Part shown: piece by piece, positions 49,962-58,401 of the stretch
How positions within the stretch are numbered: position 1 is the first letter of the stretch
Layout of the letters: the number at the start of each line of letters is the position of its first letter
From: Hymenobacter nitidus
GTDB lineage: Bacteria; Bacteroidota; Bacteroidia; Cytophagales; Hymenobacteraceae
DNA: 64,000 bases
Assembly: GCF_020447315.1 (NCBI RefSeq)
Contig: NZ_JAJADQ010000009.1
Location: 124,001-188,000 of the forward strand
Reading direction: 5' to 3'
Notes under the pieces: generated by a model
What the model was told of the DNA's origin: nothing
Databases searched by the model: none
What the model saw: the letters and a program-made list of their open reading frames with translations, nothing else
Translations under genes and position numbers: made by a program

Positions 49962-49992
49962 CTAAAGTACGGCTTTCGGTGGGTAGCCCCAA
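49962..49992 (-). promoter_or_regulatory. tdk promoter (TTG-20-TACTTTAG)
   Basis: On the minus strand TTG (49992-49990) and TACTTTAG (49969-49962) are spaced by 20 nt. The start point would be near 49955, which gives a leader of about 50 nt to GTG 49906 and excludes the longer reading frame. Confidence 0.55.
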
Positions 49993-50028
49993 AGCCTGCC
50001 TGTCGTCTTTGCCTGCAACGACACAAAC

Positions 50029-50553
50029 TCAGACCGTTGTATTTGCAGGTAGTCCGCTGACTTTGCGGATGCTCAGCAGGTCGTACGAAGCTGAGTAGCG
50101 CACTTCCACCCTGTCGCCGGGGCTGAGGGACGCATACAGCCGGGCCGGGACGCTCACCCGGTGCGTTTCGTCGGGCGCCAGCTCCAGCCACATAGCGCCC
50201 AATACACTCGTTTTGCGGCGCACGTCAAACTCACCGACCAGCTGGTAGCCTGCTTGCCGGTTGCGGTGGGGCTTCAGCAGAAACTGATACACGCCGTAGC
50301 CAAAGAGTAGCACCAGCAGCCCCAGGCTCGCCAGCAGCTTAGGGGCGTATTCCTCCATTGTGTCGGGGATTTCGAAGCCGGAGTGCCGGGAAGGAATGAA
50401 GGGCAGCACCAGCGCCATCACCACTGCCCCCACTGCAATGAGCACCAGCCGCAGCAGCTGTTCCCCCAGGCTCAGTCCCGCTTCCAGCCACAGCACGCGC
50501 CGGTAGAGCTTGCGGTGGTGCGGCAGCAGCGCGGCGCCCAGTTTATTCGGCAT
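50029..50553 (-). CDS. Small membrane protein of unknown function
   Basis: The 174-residue product starts at ATG 50553 (MPNKLGAALLPHHRKLYRRV) and overlaps the ferredoxin gene by 11 nt. Two membrane segments lie near 35-55 and 78-98 (LLRLVLIAVGAVVMALVLPF and LLASLGLLVLLFGYGVYQFL), followed by a soluble beta-rich domain of about 70 residues with VSVPARLYASLSPGDRVEVR, which recalls an OB or TOBE-like barrel. No family is recognised. Co-translation with the ferredoxin suggests a membrane partner for it, but that is inference from position only. Confidence 0.65.
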   Translation of the reverse strand: MPNKLGAALLPHHRKLYRRVLWLEAGLSLGEQLLRLVLIAVGAVVMALVLPFIPSRHSGFEIPDTMEEYAPKLLASLGLLVLLFGYGVYQFLLKPHRNRQAGYQLVGEFDVRRKTSVLGAMWLELAPDETHRVSVPARLYASLSPGDRVEVRYSASYDLLSIRKVSGLPANTTV

Positions 50554-50872
50554 CGTCGTAGCGCAGGTGCGGCAGCATGGTAGCCCGCGGCACCCGCCCC
50601 AGCACCTCACCCTCGGGCAGCCGCGTTTGGCAGGTGAGGCGCTCGTGGGGCAGCAGGCGGCCGGCCGCGCGGTAGCGCAACTCGGCGTCGGTGGGTGGCG
50701 TTAGGGAGTCGAGCCCACCGACCACCTCCAGCCGGCACGTAGTACAGCGGCCCTTGGCCCCGCAGGCGTGCATCCAGTCGTGGCCGGCAGCTTGCAGGGC
50801 GGCCAGCAAAGTAGCGCCGGCGGGCACCGAAACTACGGCGCCAGGCAGGTTTTGCACGGTTAGAGTGGGCAT
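50543..50872 (-). CDS. 2Fe-2S ferredoxin
   Basis: The 109-residue plant/adrenodoxin-type ferredoxin has a beta-grasp fold with cluster cysteines in CGAKGRCTTC near 37-46 (C-x5-C-x2-C) and a fourth in LTCQTR near 79. The start ATG 50872 is 36 nt after a well-formed promoter. The C-terminus (RVPRATMLPHLRYDDAE) overlaps the start of a membrane gene. The redox partner is unknown; a role in iron-sulfur or oxygenase electron supply is possible. Confidence 0.85.
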   Translation of the reverse strand: MPTLTVQNLPGAVVSVPAGATLLAALQAAGHDWMHACGAKGRCTTCRLEVVGGLDSLTPPTDAELRYRAAGRLLPHERLTCQTRLPEGEVLGRVPRATMLPHLRYDDAE

Positions 50873-50906
50873 CTTTGCTTAAATTGCCCGTTGAACCAGG
50901 CTTTCG

Positions 50907-52169
50907 ATGAAAGACAAATATAGCTCAGCAAACCGCGAACAATACGGCCAGCGGCTGGCCACTCAGCTCTGTGACCAGCACTTCGGCCCCGCTCCCACCG
51001 CCTCGCTCGACGGCCCCGCCGTGCTGCGCTTCACCCCGATCCGGCAGGTAAACCTGTTTGTGGTGCAGCAGCTGCTGGCCCAGTGGACAAGCGAAATGGC
51101 GCGCCTGCGCAGCCCGTATTTCGACTTTGAGGCGCCCGACGTGCGCCAGGCCCTCACCCAGTTCATGAACGTGCTGTCGCGCCGCATCAAGCTCAGCCGG
51201 GCCGCCTTCGAGCCCCTGCTGGCCCGCGCCATCAGCGACACGCTCGGCGTGGCCACCGACCCGGTGCTGACGTTTGAGCATAAGCTCATAGGCACGCAGC
51301 CCACCACGACGGCCGAGCAGCTACGCGACGCCCTGCGCTACCTCGACCTGGACAAAGCCTTGTTTCAGGGCTTTGTTGATACCCTGACGTCGGGCACTGC
51401 CCTGGAGCGGGACTTCGTGCTGAACCGCTTCCGTCTTTACCAGGAGGCGAATTACAAGAGCCACACGCCCCTGGAAAAAGTAGTGGCCGACTTCAACCCG
51501 CTACTGCCCCTCACGGTGGCTGACTTGCAAGAATCCGCCGGCGAAGCGCCCAAGCCTCCAGTAGAGACGCCGGCGGTAAAAGCTACCCCCACTCCCACGG
51601 CCGCGGAGGCTCCGGCAGCTAGTGCGCCACCGCCTGCCCCCGAAGCTCCGGCGCAGCCGGAACACCTGCCCGAAGCAGCACCAGTAGCTGAAAAATCGGC
51701 GCCGGCACCCCTGCCAAGCTTTGTGGCGACGTCGGCTCCGGCTCCCGTGGCACCACCAGTGGCCCCGGCCGAACCGGAAACGGTGCGGCGGCCACTGACC
51801 GAAACGGCCGCTCCGGCGGGTGTACCGCTGTACGAAAAGCTGAAGGCCGAACAGCCAGCTGCCGCTTCCCTGAGCGAAACCCTGCGCGGCGGACAGACGA
51901 CCAGCGCCACCCTGGCCGAAAAGTCGGCACCCAAGGTGGAGTCGCTGCGGGAAGCTATATCCATTAATCAGCGCTTCAGCTTCATCAATGAGCTGTTCAA
52001 TGGCGAAAACATGGAATACCACACCGCCATTCAGCACCTCGACACGCTGCCCAACGCCGAAGTGGCCAAGCGCTACGTGACGGAAGATCTGGCCCAGAAA
52101 TACGGCTGGGTGCGCAAGGAAGAGCACATCAACAAGCTGCTCAAGCTCCTGGACCGTAAGTTCGCCTAA
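50907..52169 (+). CDS. Protein of unknown function with Pro/Ala-rich middle
   Basis: The 420-residue product has an N-terminal helical domain (about 1-195; SRRIKLSRAAFEPLLARAIS, TLGVATDPVLTFEHKL), a long linker (about 200-325) of alternating Pro, Ala, Thr and Glu, and a short C-terminal helical domain (about 345-420; INQRFSFINELFNGENMEYH, KYGWVRKEEHINKLLKLLDR). There is no signal peptide or membrane segment. The ends look conserved and the middle does not, as in scaffold proteins. No family name can be given. Its 5' end contains the promoter of the divergent ferredoxin gene. Confidence 0.65.
   Translation: MKDKYSSANREQYGQRLATQLCDQHFGPAPTASLDGPAVLRFTPIRQVNLFVVQQLLAQWTSEMARLRSPYFDFEAPDVRQALTQFMNVLSRRIKLSRAAFEPLLARAISDTLGVATDPVLTFEHKLIGTQPTTTAEQLRDALRYLDLDKALFQGFVDTLTSGTALERDFVLNRFRLYQEANYKSHTPLEKVVADFNPLLPLTVADLQESAGEAPKPPVETPAVKATPTPTAAEAPAASAPPPAPEAPAQPEHLPEAAPVAEKSAPAPLPSFVATSAPAPVAPPVAPAEPETVRRPLTETAAPAGVPLYEKLKAEQPAAASLSETLRGGQTTSATLAEKSAPKVESLREAISINQRFSFINELFNGENMEYHTAIQHLDTLPNAEVAKRYVTEDLAQKYGWVRKEEHINKLLKLLDRKFA
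50915..50942 (-). promoter_or_regulatory. Ferredoxin promoter inside the divergent gene (TTG-17-TATATTTG)
   Basis: On the minus strand TTG (50942-50940) and TATATTTG (50922-50915) are spaced by 17 nt, and the ferredoxin ATG follows after 42 nt. The whole promoter lies within the first 12 codons of the plus-strand gene at 50907. Confidence 0.6.
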
Positions 52170-52181
52170 GCTGACCGGGGC

Positions 52182-53252
52182 GTGCATTCGGCGGCAACGA
52201 GACTGATTTCCGGGGTGGGCCATTGGCGGCAGCTGCTGCTGGTGTATATCCTGGCCGTGGGCGTGCTGGCGGGAAGCGCCTACACTATGTACGTGCATTA
52301 CGACTTCTCTCACTCCCTGGACACGCGCAGCTACCTGAGCATGGCCCGGGGCGAGTTTCGGGGCGTCAGCATCACGCGCCGCTACCGGGTGGTAGTGCCG
52401 GCCGTAGCCGCAGCCGTGGCCTGGCCCGTCGAACAGGTGTACGCCCGCATCTGGCCCCAGCGCGCCGCCACCGACTGGCCCTTGCGCCTGGCATTTTACC
52501 TGGTGAATACCCTGGTGCTAGCCGGGGCCGGCGTATTGCTATTCCGTAGCTGCGTGCTCTACGGGGCCTCGCCGGGCGCGGCGGTGCTGGCCATGCTGGC
52601 CGTGCTTACCAGTCGCTGGGCCGTGTATACGGCCGGGCTGCCGCTGGTTGATAGTCTGTATCTGCTGGTGTTTGCGCTGGCGTTTTATGGAGCCCGCAGC
52701 GGCTCGGCAATGGCCTTGGCAGCCTGCATTCTGCTGGGGCCGCACGCCAAGGAGTCGTTTATCTTTCTGGTGCCCTGGCTGCTTTGGTTTGGTCACCGGG
52801 CCCTGCCCTGGCCCCGGCAAGTGGCCTTGCTGGTCGTGTCGGGCGTGCTGGCCTACGCCGTGCGGCACTGGATAGACGCGCAGGTGGGCGCCCCGCCCCA
52901 GGAAAGCCTGAACAACGCCCTGGACCACCTACACAACCTTACCTACTCGCTGCGACGGCTGCTGTCGGTGAAGGGCGCGGGCGAAATCTTCAGCATCTTC
53001 GGTTTTTTCTGGCTGCCGCTGCTGGCCGGGTGGCGGGGCGGCGGAGCCCATTGGTGGCAACCAGTGGGGCGTGGGGGGGCGGCCTTGCTGGCGGTAGTGG
53101 TGGTACACATGCTGCTTTCCGGCGACCTGGGCCGCATGGGCTACTTGGCGGCGCCAGTATTTGCCGTCGTGCTTTCCCTGCTACTTACCCGGCACCCGCT
53201 GTTTCGGTGGCTGTGGGTCACGCCCGCGTCTCAGCTGCCAGCTGAGTCTTAG
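52182..53252 (+). CDS. Polytopic membrane protein, GT-C-like
   Basis: The 356-residue product starts at GTG 52182, 12 nt after the preceding gene, and has about nine hydrophobic segments. A first periplasmic loop holds FSHSLDTRSYLSMARGEF and TRRYRVVVP, a pattern seen in GT-C-type lipid-linked sugar transferases, where an acidic residue in the first loop is catalytic. No complete signature is present, so the function is unproven. Its TAG stop overlaps the TAA of the convergent membrane gene by sharing bases 53249-53252. Confidence 0.65.
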   Translation: MHSAATRLISGVGHWRQLLLVYILAVGVLAGSAYTMYVHYDFSHSLDTRSYLSMARGEFRGVSITRRYRVVVPAVAAAVAWPVEQVYARIWPQRAATDWPLRLAFYLVNTLVLAGAGVLLFRSCVLYGASPGAAVLAMLAVLTSRWAVYTAGLPLVDSLYLLVFALAFYGARSGSAMALAACILLGPHAKESFIFLVPWLLWFGHRALPWPRQVALLVVSGVLAYAVRHWIDAQVGAPPQESLNNALDHLHNLTYSLRRLLSVKGAGEIFSIFGFFWLPLLAGWRGGGAHWWQPVGRGGAALLAVVVVHMLLSGDLGRMGYLAAPVFAVVLSLLLTRHPLFRWLWVTPASQLPAES

Positions 53253-54802
53253 CGAATTTCAGTCAGGTAATACGGCCCGAAAGCGGTGGGGAAAGAGTCT
53301 GCCTTTTCCGTCCGGAAACCCTGGAGCAGCTCCGCGTTTTGGTTGCCGTATACCAGCTGAGCCCGGTCAAGCAGCTGCGGACCGTCGAGCCCGGTGGTGA
53401 ATACGCGGTGCCCGCTGCGCAGCTGGGTCCGTAGCCACCGGCGAAACTGCGCGGGCGACTGGCCGGGACGCTGCACCAGCAGCGTGGGCGCCGGCAGCAC
53501 GTTGGGCGGCCCCACGGCCCGGCCGGTGTGGTAGTGCAGCTGGTTCAGCGTCAGGTTGTGGTTGTCGAGCAGAAACCAGCTGGTGGGCTCTTGCTGAATT
53601 TGCCGGAGCAACGCACTGCCCGGCTCGATACCCGTATTCGTGAAGCGCAGATAGTGGCTCGGTACCAGGCCAAACGCCAGGTTCCAGCCCAGCAAACCCG
53701 CGCCCAGCGTAGCTACGGCCCGACTTGGCAGCCACGGCAGGCCAGCTCCGGCTATAATAGCCAGCAGGGCAGGCATCATGACCATAAACTCGGCATTGCC
53801 CTCCGAATACACCGCAAACAGCAGGTGTAACACCAGAATCAGTAGGTGAATGCGTACTAAGACCAGCCCCGCCGCAGTAGCTACAGCCGGCTGGTAGGCA
53901 CGCTGCCGGAAGCTGCACCCTGTCAGCCAGGCCCCATAGGCTAATAGGCTTAGAAAAGCTACCGCCGCCAGCCACAGCGCCGGATACAGCCGCAGCAACG
54001 CCAGTGTGGAGCCGTGGACCTGCCCGAACGTACGCCCCAGGTTCACCACTGACAGGAGCAGACCGTGCCCCGATATGCTACCGGTGGCTGTGCCCGCGTA
54101 ATAATCGTGGAAGACAAAGCGCCACAGGGCCGGCACCGTGAGCGGCAGGTGCCAGTAGGGCAAGGCGGCCACGTAGGCCGCTGGCACCAGTAGCGCGGGC
54201 AAGGTGTACAGCAGCAGGGCACGCAGCTTTGCGCGGCCGGCGTACCACCCGGTACCGAGCAGCAAACCCAGCCACCAGCAAAAGTGAATTTGGTGAAACA
54301 GGCAGGCAAGCGCGGCCCAGAAGCCGGCTACCACTAGGTGCCACGGTTTCTGCCCATTCACCTGGTAACGCACCCAGACCAGGCTACCCAGCAAGGAGAG
54401 CAGAATGGGCTGAATGTAGGCCTCATTTTCGGTGGCAAAGCGCAGCACCCCGAAACTGGCTCCGGCTAGCAGCAGCCAGAGCCACCGTTTTTTATCAGGC
54501 GGCAGCAACAGGCGCAGCAGTTGCCGAAGCACCAGTAGGCTAGCGCCGCCGGCCAGAGCATTCAGGGCCTTTACCGCCGCCAGTATATCCGGGGCAAGCC
54601 CGGCGGCCTGGCCGGCCTGCACCCACAGCCAGCCCGCCACGTTGTAGAGCAGGTGGTGGGCCAGCAATAATTCGTGGCCGTGGCGCACGCAGGCCGCGTA
54701 GTACCAGGCGTCCAGGGTTGAGTTCTGCGTGGGCAGCAGCAGGTAAATCAGCGTTAGCGCGGCAATGGTGGCGTAGTCCGCCCAACGGTCATTCCGGGCC
54801 AT
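53249..54802 (-). CDS. Polytopic membrane protein, GT-C-like
   Basis: The 517-residue product has about eleven hydrophobic segments and a soluble C-terminal domain (about 410-517). The first loop reads LPTQNSTLDAWYYAACVRHG, again with the Asp-aromatic pattern of GT-C glycosyltransferases, and HELLLAHHLLYNVAG follows. It resembles the ArnT/PMT style of membrane transferases in layout but lacks a decisive motif. It begins 25 nt after rodA on the same strand and is probably the last gene of the mrdA-rodA operon, which would place it near the elongasome. Its end overlaps that of 52182-53252. Confidence 0.65.
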   Translation of the reverse strand: MARNDRWADYATIAALTLIYLLLPTQNSTLDAWYYAACVRHGHELLLAHHLLYNVAGWLWVQAGQAAGLAPDILAAVKALNALAGGASLLVLRQLLRLLLPPDKKRWLWLLLAGASFGVLRFATENEAYIQPILLSLLGSLVWVRYQVNGQKPWHLVVAGFWAALACLFHQIHFCWWLGLLLGTGWYAGRAKLRALLLYTLPALLVPAAYVAALPYWHLPLTVPALWRFVFHDYYAGTATGSISGHGLLLSVVNLGRTFGQVHGSTLALLRLYPALWLAAVAFLSLLAYGAWLTGCSFRQRAYQPAVATAAGLVLVRIHLLILVLHLLFAVYSEGNAEFMVMMPALLAIIAGAGLPWLPSRAVATLGAGLLGWNLAFGLVPSHYLRFTNTGIEPGSALLRQIQQEPTSWFLLDNHNLTLNQLHYHTGRAVGPPNVLPAPTLLVQRPGQSPAQFRRWLRTQLRSGHRVFTTGLDGPQLLDRAQLVYGNQNAELLQGFRTEKADSFPTAFGPYYLTEIR

Positions 54803-54827
54803 GCAGTCGGGGTCGAGTCAGGAGGAG

Positions 54828-56123
54828 TTACCGCACCAGATCCTGCTTGCGGTAGGCATCAATGGCCAGCAAGATAAACAGCAGCACGGTGAACGACCAG
54901 AGCGAAGAGCCGCCGTAGCTGAACAACGGCAGTGGAATGCCTACTACCGGTGCCAGCCCGATGGTCATGCCAATGTTGACGGCGAAGTGGAAAAACAGGA
55001 TGCTAGCCACGCAGTAGCCGTAGGTACGACCAAACACTGATTTTTGGCGCTCGGCCACGTACAGCACCCGGCCCAGCAGTACCATAAACAACACAATGAC
55101 CACCGTAGTACCCAGCCAGCCCCATTCTTCGCCGATAGTGCAGAAAATGAAGTCGGTGCTTTGAGCTGGCACAAAGTCGAACTTGGTTTGGGTACCTTGC
55201 AAAAAGCCCTTGCCGGTTAGGCCGCCCGAACCAATGGCAATCTTGCTCTGCGTCACGTTCCAGCCCACGCCCAGCGGGTCAGCCGAGGGATTTATGAGTA
55301 CTTCGATACGCTTACGCTGGTGAGGCTGTAGCACATTGTTAAAGAAAAAATCGACGCCGAAAACCATGCCCACCACCACCGCCCATACCCCCACCGAAAC
55401 CGGCAAGTGGTGGCGCAGTACTTTATTGTTGAAGGCCAGTATCGCCCCCAGAATGACCGTAAATACCCCCACCAGCCACAGTTTGGGCACCAACAGCGCC
55501 AGAATCAGGATGATGGCGGCAGCGGCTAGAATCACCAGAATTAGCGGCGACATTCCCTCGCGGAAGTAGGCCAGCAGGAAGGCGGCAAACACCAGGGCCT
55601 GCCCGGTTTCGTTGGCAGCCAGAATGAGCACCGGGGGCAGCAGCGTGAGGCCGGCCAGCACAGCTTGGTCGCGGAAGTTCTGCTGGCGCAGATTGATGCT
55701 GGCCATGTAGCGCGACACGGCCAGGGCCGTGACAAACTTGGCAAACTCGGCTGGCTGTAGCCGCATTGGCCCCAGCTCCAGCCAGGAGCGCGACCCGCCG
55801 ATGGGCCGGGCAATGAAGGGCGTGATGATCAGCAGCAGAATCATGCCGCCGTAGAGCACGAAGGCAAACGTGTCGTAGGCCTTATAGTCGATGACGACGA
55901 GCACCACGATGAGCACCACGGCGGTACCGATCCACAGGATTTGCTTGAACCAGTCGAAAGCCATCAGCTCCTGAAAGCTCAGGCCGCTGAACAAGCCCCC
56001 GGCCGGGGCCTCGGGCGAGTAGCTGGCGGCATACACATTGAGCCAGCCTAGGCCCACCATCAGGGCGAAGATGGCCACGGTCACCCAATCGAGGCTGCGG
56101 CTGTAGCGTGCGGGTAAGGCCAT
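54828..56123 (-). CDS. rodA: Rod shape-determining protein RodA (SEDS glycosyltransferase)
   Basis: The 431-residue protein has about ten membrane segments and the SEDS family blocks GGSRSWLELGPMRLQPAEFAKF near residue 118 (read as two parts) and AIGSGGLTGKGFLQGTQTK near 285, with FDFVPAQSTDFIFCTIGEEW near 310. The catalytic aspartate is probably the one in ADPLGVGWN. RodA polymerises lipid II for sidewall growth together with PBP2. It starts 2 nt after the mrdA stop, so the two proteins are made together. The extra 60 residues between helices 6 and 8 are larger than in E. coli RodA. Confidence 0.94.
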   Translation of the reverse strand: MALPARYSRSLDWVTVAIFALMVGLGWLNVYAASYSPEAPAGGLFSGLSFQELMAFDWFKQILWIGTAVVLIVVLVVIDYKAYDTFAFVLYGGMILLLIITPFIARPIGGSRSWLELGPMRLQPAEFAKFVTALAVSRYMASINLRQQNFRDQAVLAGLTLLPPVLILAANETGQALVFAAFLLAYFREGMSPLILVILAAAAIILILALLVPKLWLVGVFTVILGAILAFNNKVLRHHLPVSVGVWAVVVGMVFGVDFFFNNVLQPHQRKRIEVLINPSADPLGVGWNVTQSKIAIGSGGLTGKGFLQGTQTKFDFVPAQSTDFIFCTIGEEWGWLGTTVVIVLFMVLLGRVLYVAERQKSVFGRTYGYCVASILFFHFAVNIGMTIGLAPVVGIPLPLFSYGGSSLWSFTVLLFILLAIDAYRKQDLVR

Positions 56124-56125
56124 AG

Positions 56126-57958
56126 TTAGCGGCGTTTTACGAATTTATCGGCGCTGCCCTGCAGCCAGTACTCCCAGTTTTTGCGCACCACTTTGCCCCG
56201 GAGGTACTTTTCAATCATGAGTGAGGCCAGCGGAGCCGCCGAGGTACCGCCAAAGCCCGCGTTTTCGATAAAGACGGCAATGGCAATCTTGGGGTCTTCG
56301 GCCGGGGCGAAGGCGGCAAATGTGGCGTGGTCGTCGCCGTGGGGGTTTTGCACGGTGCCGGTTTTGCCCGCCACCGAAATACCGAACTGGGCCAGGCTGG
56401 CGAAGTTGCCGGTGCCGCCGCGCCCGTCCACTACGGCCTGCATGCCCGGTATCACGGTTTCGAAGTACTTCGGGTCCACGGTGGTTACGTGGCGCTGCAG
56501 GTACTCGGCCCGCGGGCCGCCCTGCCCGATGCCGCGCACGAAATGCGGGGTGTAGTAGTAGCCACGGTTGGCAATGGTGGCCATGATATTGGCCATCTGG
56601 AGCCCGGTAATACCGATTTCACCCTGCCCGATGCTAAGCGAGTACACCGTTTTATAGCCCCAGCGGTGGTAGCCGTAGGCTTTGTCGTAGAACTCGGGCG
56701 AGGGAATCATGCCTTTCTTCTCGCTGGCCATGTCTACGCCCAGCTTGCTGCCCAGGCCAAACGACATAACCTGCCGCCGCCACTCGCCCAGGCCCAGGCG
56801 GGCATCTTCGAAGCGGTTGGTGGAGCGGCCGCGCAGCACGCTGGCCCGCATTACCTGGTAGAAATACGGGTTGCAGCTGTTCTTGATGGCCAGGGTTACG
56901 TTGCGGGGCGCTTCGTGGCGGTGGGTACAGCGCACCAGCTTCCAGTTGCAGTCGAAAGGCGTGTCGGGCGTGACAACGCCCATCTGCAGGGCCACCAGCT
57001 CGTTCACCATCTTAAACACCGAGCCCGGCGGGTACGTCGCCATCAGCGGCCGGTTGAACAGGGGCCGCTCGGGGTTGTTGAGCAGCTCCATGTAGCGGTT
57101 GCCCATGCCCTTGCCGGTCAGAATGGAGGGCTCGTACATGGGCGCCGACACCAAAGCCAGGATTTCGCCGGTCTTAGGGTCGAGGGCCACAATGGAGCCC
57201 CGCTTGCCCTGCATCAGCAGCTCGCCGTACTTCTGCAGCTCAATGTCGATGCTGGTGTGCAGGTCCTGGCCCGCCACCGAGAGCGTATCAAACTCACCGT
57301 TACGAAAGGAGCCTTTTTCGATGCCGCGCACGTTGACCATGCGGTACTGCACGCCGCGCCGGCCCATCAGCACCGACTCGTAGAACGACTCCAGCCCGGT
57401 GATGCCCAGGTTGTCGCCGGGCAGGTACTTGGCGTACTTGGGCTTCTCCAGAAAAGCCGGCGTGATGGCGCCCACGTAGCCCAGGGCGTGGGCCATATTT
57501 TCGGTTTTGTAGGAGCGCGCCATCCGGGCCTTAATACTGAAGCCGGGAAAGTCAATCAGGTTGTCCTGAATAGTAGCCAGCTCGGGCGTACTCAGGTTCT
57601 GCACCAGCGGCGAGGCCTTCACGCGCGAGTAGGCGCGGGCGGTTTGCAGCCCCTCACGTACTTCTTCCAGCGGCAGCTGCAGCAACTGGCAAAAGCGGAC
57701 GGTATCGAGCTGCTTAACCTCGCGCGGCACCACCATCAAATCGTACACGGGCGTGTTCTGCACCAGCAGCTGCCCGTTGCGGTCGTAAATCAGGCCGCGG
57801 TAGGGCACCTGCACAATGCGCTGCAGCGTGTTGCGGTCGGCGGCCAGCTTGTAGCTGCCGTCGAGGACCTGGATGTAGAAGAGTCGGGCCCCAAATACCA
57901 GCGCCACGACCAGGAATAAGGCCTGAACGACGTATTTGCGGCCTTCGAGGTATTGCAA
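56126..57958 (-). CDS. mrdA: Penicillin-binding protein 2 (peptidoglycan transpeptidase)
   Basis: The enzyme cross-links sidewall peptidoglycan as RodA's partner. I place the start at TTG 57958 (LQYLEGRKYVVQALF), which gives 610 residues; the frame remains open upstream but without ATG, and a perfect -7 box (58008-58015) lies inside that extension. One membrane helix (about 10-30), a dimerisation domain (about 45-220) and the transpeptidase domain follow. The active-site motifs are SVFK in YPPGSVFKMVNEL, SCN in IKNSCNPYF, and KTGT in VAGKTGTVQNP. In many Bacteroidota mrdA follows mreD directly; here six opposite genes intervene. Confidence 0.92.
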   Translation of the reverse strand: MQYLEGRKYVVQALFLVVALVFGARLFYIQVLDGSYKLAADRNTLQRIVQVPYRGLIYDRNGQLLVQNTPVYDLMVVPREVKQLDTVRFCQLLQLPLEEVREGLQTARAYSRVKASPLVQNLSTPELATIQDNLIDFPGFSIKARMARSYKTENMAHALGYVGAITPAFLEKPKYAKYLPGDNLGITGLESFYESVLMGRRGVQYRMVNVRGIEKGSFRNGEFDTLSVAGQDLHTSIDIELQKYGELLMQGKRGSIVALDPKTGEILALVSAPMYEPSILTGKGMGNRYMELLNNPERPLFNRPLMATYPPGSVFKMVNELVALQMGVVTPDTPFDCNWKLVRCTHRHEAPRNVTLAIKNSCNPYFYQVMRASVLRGRSTNRFEDARLGLGEWRRQVMSFGLGSKLGVDMASEKKGMIPSPEFYDKAYGYHRWGYKTVYSLSIGQGEIGITGLQMANIMATIANRGYYYTPHFVRGIGQGGPRAEYLQRHVTTVDPKYFETVIPGMQAVVDGRGGTGNFASLAQFGISVAGKTGTVQNPHGDDHATFAAFAPAEDPKIAIAVFIENAGFGGTSAAPLASLMIEKYLRGKVVRKNWEYWLQGSADKFVKRR

Positions 57959-58007
57959 AGCAAAAGAAACTGAGGGTACACACCTGCCAGCCCACCGGCC
58001 GGATTCA

Positions 58008-58015
58008 CAAAGATA
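58008..58015 (-). promoter_or_regulatory. -7 box of mrdA-rodA
   Basis: The minus strand reads TATCTTTG, an exact TAnnTTTG, 50 nt before the proposed TTG start at 57958. It supports a separate transcript for mrdA-rodA and the short form of PBP2. The remainder of the 443-bp gap 57959-58401 holds no gene. Confidence 0.55.
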
Positions 58016-58401
58016 CGACGGTGAAATGGGGATTCTGTGAAATGCAAAAACCAAGGGTATGGTTCAGTTGCCCGAAATCAGCCGGCTCCGGTCCTGCTCG
58101 CTGCCGGGTATCAGCTGGCTACATTTTTTTCAGTTTTTCAGCCAGCGTTTCGGGCCATTCACATAGCGAATGAATCCATTGGGCGAGAAATCGTGCTACT
58201 GCATATAGCTATAGTCAAACCTTGGAACGCATTGTTCAGTTAGTAGCACTCTGCCGGATACCACTGTGCAACACTGTCCGATACTCTACTAATCCTTGGC
58301 TTCTGCTTCCGGGCTGTCTTTTTTCCAGTACTATTCTCCGTGGTAATCAGCCACGGAAGCCCTTTCCGACCTACTTTTTCCCACCGTTCTGTTTAGTTGC
58401 T

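Noticed and set aside
49907..50191. A 95-residue N-terminal extension of thymidine kinase
   Set aside because: The extension is basic, of no known type, overlaps the upstream gene and contains the likely promoter. The GTG at 49906 fits the family start.
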